64,000 nucleotides of DNA, taken from NCBI GenBank assembly GCA_947258585.1, contig CAMYIZ010000038.1, positions 1 to 64,000 on the forward strand, in the 5' to 3' direction. Made by a program: the position numbers and the translations under genes. Below the pieces are notes generated by a model. That model made no database searches, had not been told where the DNA came from, and saw only the letters and a list, made by a program, of their open reading frames with translations. This DNA is from an uncultured Haliea sp. (GTDB lineage Bacteria; Pseudomonadota; Gammaproteobacteria; Pseudomonadales; Halieaceae). Shown here one piece after another: positions 62,357 through 64,000 of this stretch (the stretch's first letter is position 1; each line of letters starts with the position of its first letter).

Positions 62357-63094
62357 TTGGCCATCCCCCCGGACAGCCGCTTTCGGTTCCTGATCGTCGG
62401 CGCGGGCCGCTCCGGTACCAGTCTGCTGACCGCACTGCTGGACCAGCATTCGCAGCTGGAGGTAGGGTTTGAAGTCGGCAGCATCGACTGCCTGCGCGGG
62501 CGCGCGCTGGAGGACGAGCCCGCGCGGCTGTTCCAGCAGCGTAGCGGCGCCTTTGTCGAGCGCTGTCTCGCGGCTGCGGCGGCATCGCCGGCGGCACTCT
62601 GGGGCAACAAGATCACCACCGAGCAGCTCGCGGGCCTCAACAAACACAATCTTTATCATGTCCCGCCGCTGGATATCCTGGACGCCTTTTTCAACGACGT
62701 GCTCAAGGGCCTGCCGGTCATCTACCTGCTGCGGGACGGTCGCGCCTGTGTCCAGTCCAAGCTGGCGCGCACAGCCCAGAGCCTGGAACAGGCCTGTGAC
62801 AGCTGGCGCTATGCCGTGACCGTCTACGAGTTCCTGCAACAGCGGCCCCGCACACTGTTTATGCGCTTTGAAAATCTGGTACTGAACCCCGAGCGTGAAC
62901 TGGGGCGTGCCCTGGACCTCCTCGGCGTCGACTTCGAACCGGGTCTCACAGGCGGCGCGGGTACCATGCACCCGGGCATGCCGCCAGCCTACCGCCGCGC
63001 CGGCATAGATCCCGGCCGTGCCACCGATCTCGACAGCACACATCCCTGCGTGGCCCTGATCGAACCCGAACTGAAGCGCTGCGGTTACCTCTGA
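62357..63094 (+). CDS. Sulfotransferase-family protein
   Basis: PAPS-dependent sulfotransferase-like protein of about 245 aa. The 5'-phosphosulfate-binding loop is RFLIVGAGRSGTSLLTALLDQHSQLEVGFE and the 3'-phosphate region is FMRFENLVLNPERELGRALDLLG, with YLLRDGRACVQSKLART in the middle, all in the usual order. The start is uncertain. TTG at 62357, with AGGACGG about twelve bases upstream, is the only start near the beginning of the conserved part and leaves an 8-base gap to gltX; an ATG at 62282 would overlap gltX by 68 bases. The acceptor is unknown. Confidence 0.8.
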   Translation: MAIPPDSRFRFLIVGAGRSGTSLLTALLDQHSQLEVGFEVGSIDCLRGRALEDEPARLFQQRSGAFVERCLAAAAASPAALWGNKITTEQLAGLNKHNLYHVPPLDILDAFFNDVLKGLPVIYLLRDGRACVQSKLARTAQSLEQACDSWRYAVTVYEFLQQRPRTLFMRFENLVLNPERELGRALDLLGVDFEPGLTGGAGTMHPGMPPAYRRAGIDPGRATDLDSTHPCVALIEPELKRCGYL

Positions 63095-63188
63095 ATCACC
63101 AGGCCACCGAAGCAGCGCGGCAGCGGTAGCATTCTGTCGACAGCGGCCTACAATGTGCTGCTTGATCAATCTGACAGGAGACTCCAGC

Positions 63189-64000
63189 GTGGCCATCAGC
63201 GTATTTGACCTGTTCAAGGTGGGGATCGGGCCGTCCAGCTCCCACACCGTCGGGCCAATGAATGCCGCCCGCCGGTTCGTTCTCGGCCTCGCCGAAGACG
63301 GCCGGCTGGAGCGCTGTCAGCGCGTTACCGCGGAACTCTATGGCTCCCTGGGTGCGACCGGGGCCGGGCACGGGTCGCCCAAGGCGGTGATTCTCGGGCT
63401 GGAGGGCGAGGCGCCGGAAACCGTAGTGGTGGATGACATTCCGGCCCGCGTCGCGGCCGTGCGCGAAGGCGGTAGGCTGCGCCTGCTGGGACGCCAGGAG
63501 ATCGCCTTCAGTTACCGGGACGACCTGGTCATGCACCGCAGCGAGTCCCTGCCCTGGCATGCCAACGGCATGCGTTTTACAGCGCTTGATGGCGCCGGCG
63601 AGGTCCTGCGAGAGCGGGTCTATTATTCCGTGGGGGGCGGTTTTGTGGTCGATGAGGCCGCCGCGGAGGGCGGTGACGTCATTGTCGACGACCCCACCGA
63701 GCAGCCCTGGCCCTTCACCACCGCCGCCGAGCTATTGCGCCAGTGCAAGGAGAGCGGGCTCTCGATCAGCGCCCTGATGCTGGAGAACGAGAAGGCGTGG
63801 CGCAGTGAAGAGGAAATCCGCGAGGGGCTACTGGCCCTGTGGCGGGTCATGGATGCCTGTATCGAGCGGGGCTGCCGCGCCGAGGGAATCCTGCCCGGCG
63901 GTCTTAAGGTCAAGCGCCGGGCCGCACAGCTGCACAGACAGTTGAAGAGTGGCGCCGGCGGCCTGGGGGACGATTCCCTCAACACCATGGACTGGGTCAC
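63189..64000 (+). CDS. sdaA: L-serine ammonia-lyase, N-terminal part (runs off window)
   Basis: Iron-sulfur serine deaminase converting serine to pyruvate and ammonia. The start is GTG at 63189 behind AGGAGA. About 270 codons are visible with no stop. The N-terminal SDH_beta domain begins VFDLFKVGIGPSSSHTVGPMNAARRF, then LYGSLGATGAGHGSPKAVILGL and YYSVGGGFVVDE, followed by the linker and the start of the alpha domain (EGILPGGLKVKRRAAQLH). It is the single-chain SdaA/TdcG form. The Cys ligands of the [4Fe-4S] cluster lie beyond the window. Confidence 0.94.
   Translation, partial: MAISVFDLFKVGIGPSSSHTVGPMNAARRFVLGLAEDGRLERCQRVTAELYGSLGATGAGHGSPKAVILGLEGEAPETVVVDDIPARVAAVREGGRLRLLGRQEIAFSYRDDLVMHRSESLPWHANGMRFTALDGAGEVLRERVYYSVGGGFVVDEAAAEGGDVIVDDPTEQPWPFTTAAELLRQCKESGLSISALMLENEKAWRSEEEIREGLLALWRVMDACIERGCRAEGILPGGLKVKRRAAQLHRQLKSGAGGLGDDSLNTMDWV

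Noticed and set aside
60850-62649. A 599-codon open frame antisense to gltX and the sulfotransferase-like gene
   Set aside because: gltX has both class I synthetase signatures. The antisense product looks like translated complement only.

Overview
The window is high-GC, gene-dense gammaproteobacterial chromosome. The order nlpD-rpoS-fdxA-mutS...recA-recX is the arrangement known from Pseudomonas and its marine relatives. Together with AraC/Baeyer-Villiger, Rieske/SDR/old-yellow-enzyme and Hvf-type genes it points to an aerobic marine gammaproteobacterium, possibly Halieaceae or another Cellvibrionales-like lineage (inference; no rRNA is present). I see no insertion sequence, prophage, CRISPR array, tRNA or rRNA. 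No stretch of 300 bases or more lacks a gene.

Layout. 0-10.4 kb: stress and DNA-repair core (nlpD end, rpoS, fdxA, mutS, a YbjN-like protein, a GCS2-family ligase with an AstE-like deacylase, a secreted protein, recA with a textbook LexA box, recX). 10.4-15.8 kb: Atm1-type ABC exporter, AbgT transporter, a lipocalin-like orphan, an NTF2-fold protein. 15.9-23.3 kb: class I-like HMG-CoA reductase, recQ, an acyl-CoA carboxylase beta subunit and a Baeyer-Villiger-type monooxygenase divergent from an AraC regulator. 23.3-28.3 kb: cold-shock protein with its own promoter and terminator, DUF3604 protein, membrane-anchored redoxin, SLC13 permease with TrkA-C domains. 28.3-33.8 kb: a catabolic-looking group (Rieske oxygenase, three SDRs, NTF2-fold protein, old yellow enzyme). 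33.8-36.6 kb: CpxR/CpxA-type two-component system divergent from a CpxP/Spy-like gene, with an exact CpxR box between them. 36.6-48.2 kb: M16C peptidase, glutaminyl cyclase, mnmC, SDR, an orphan gene, MaoC hydratase, hrpA.

48.2-50.2 kb holds the most distinctive system: an HvfABC-type RiPP metallophore operon. The secreted precursor carries eight Cys residues, every one in an EGKCG motif (four doublets). A DUF692 MbnB-like multi-iron enzyme gene and a DUF2063 partner gene overlap it in tight translational coupling. In described relatives the enzyme pair converts these Cys to oxazolone/thioamide groups that bind copper.

50.3-64 kb: mlaA, an HsbR/HsbA-like phosphatase and STAS pair (with a degenerate receiver domain), a TerB-like protein coupled to transaldolase, dusA, an ABM-like protein, a Fur-box-controlled fbpABC-type ferric iron importer, an LLM oxidoreductase, gltX, a sulfotransferase-like protein, and the 5' part of an L-serine ammonia-lyase that runs off the end.
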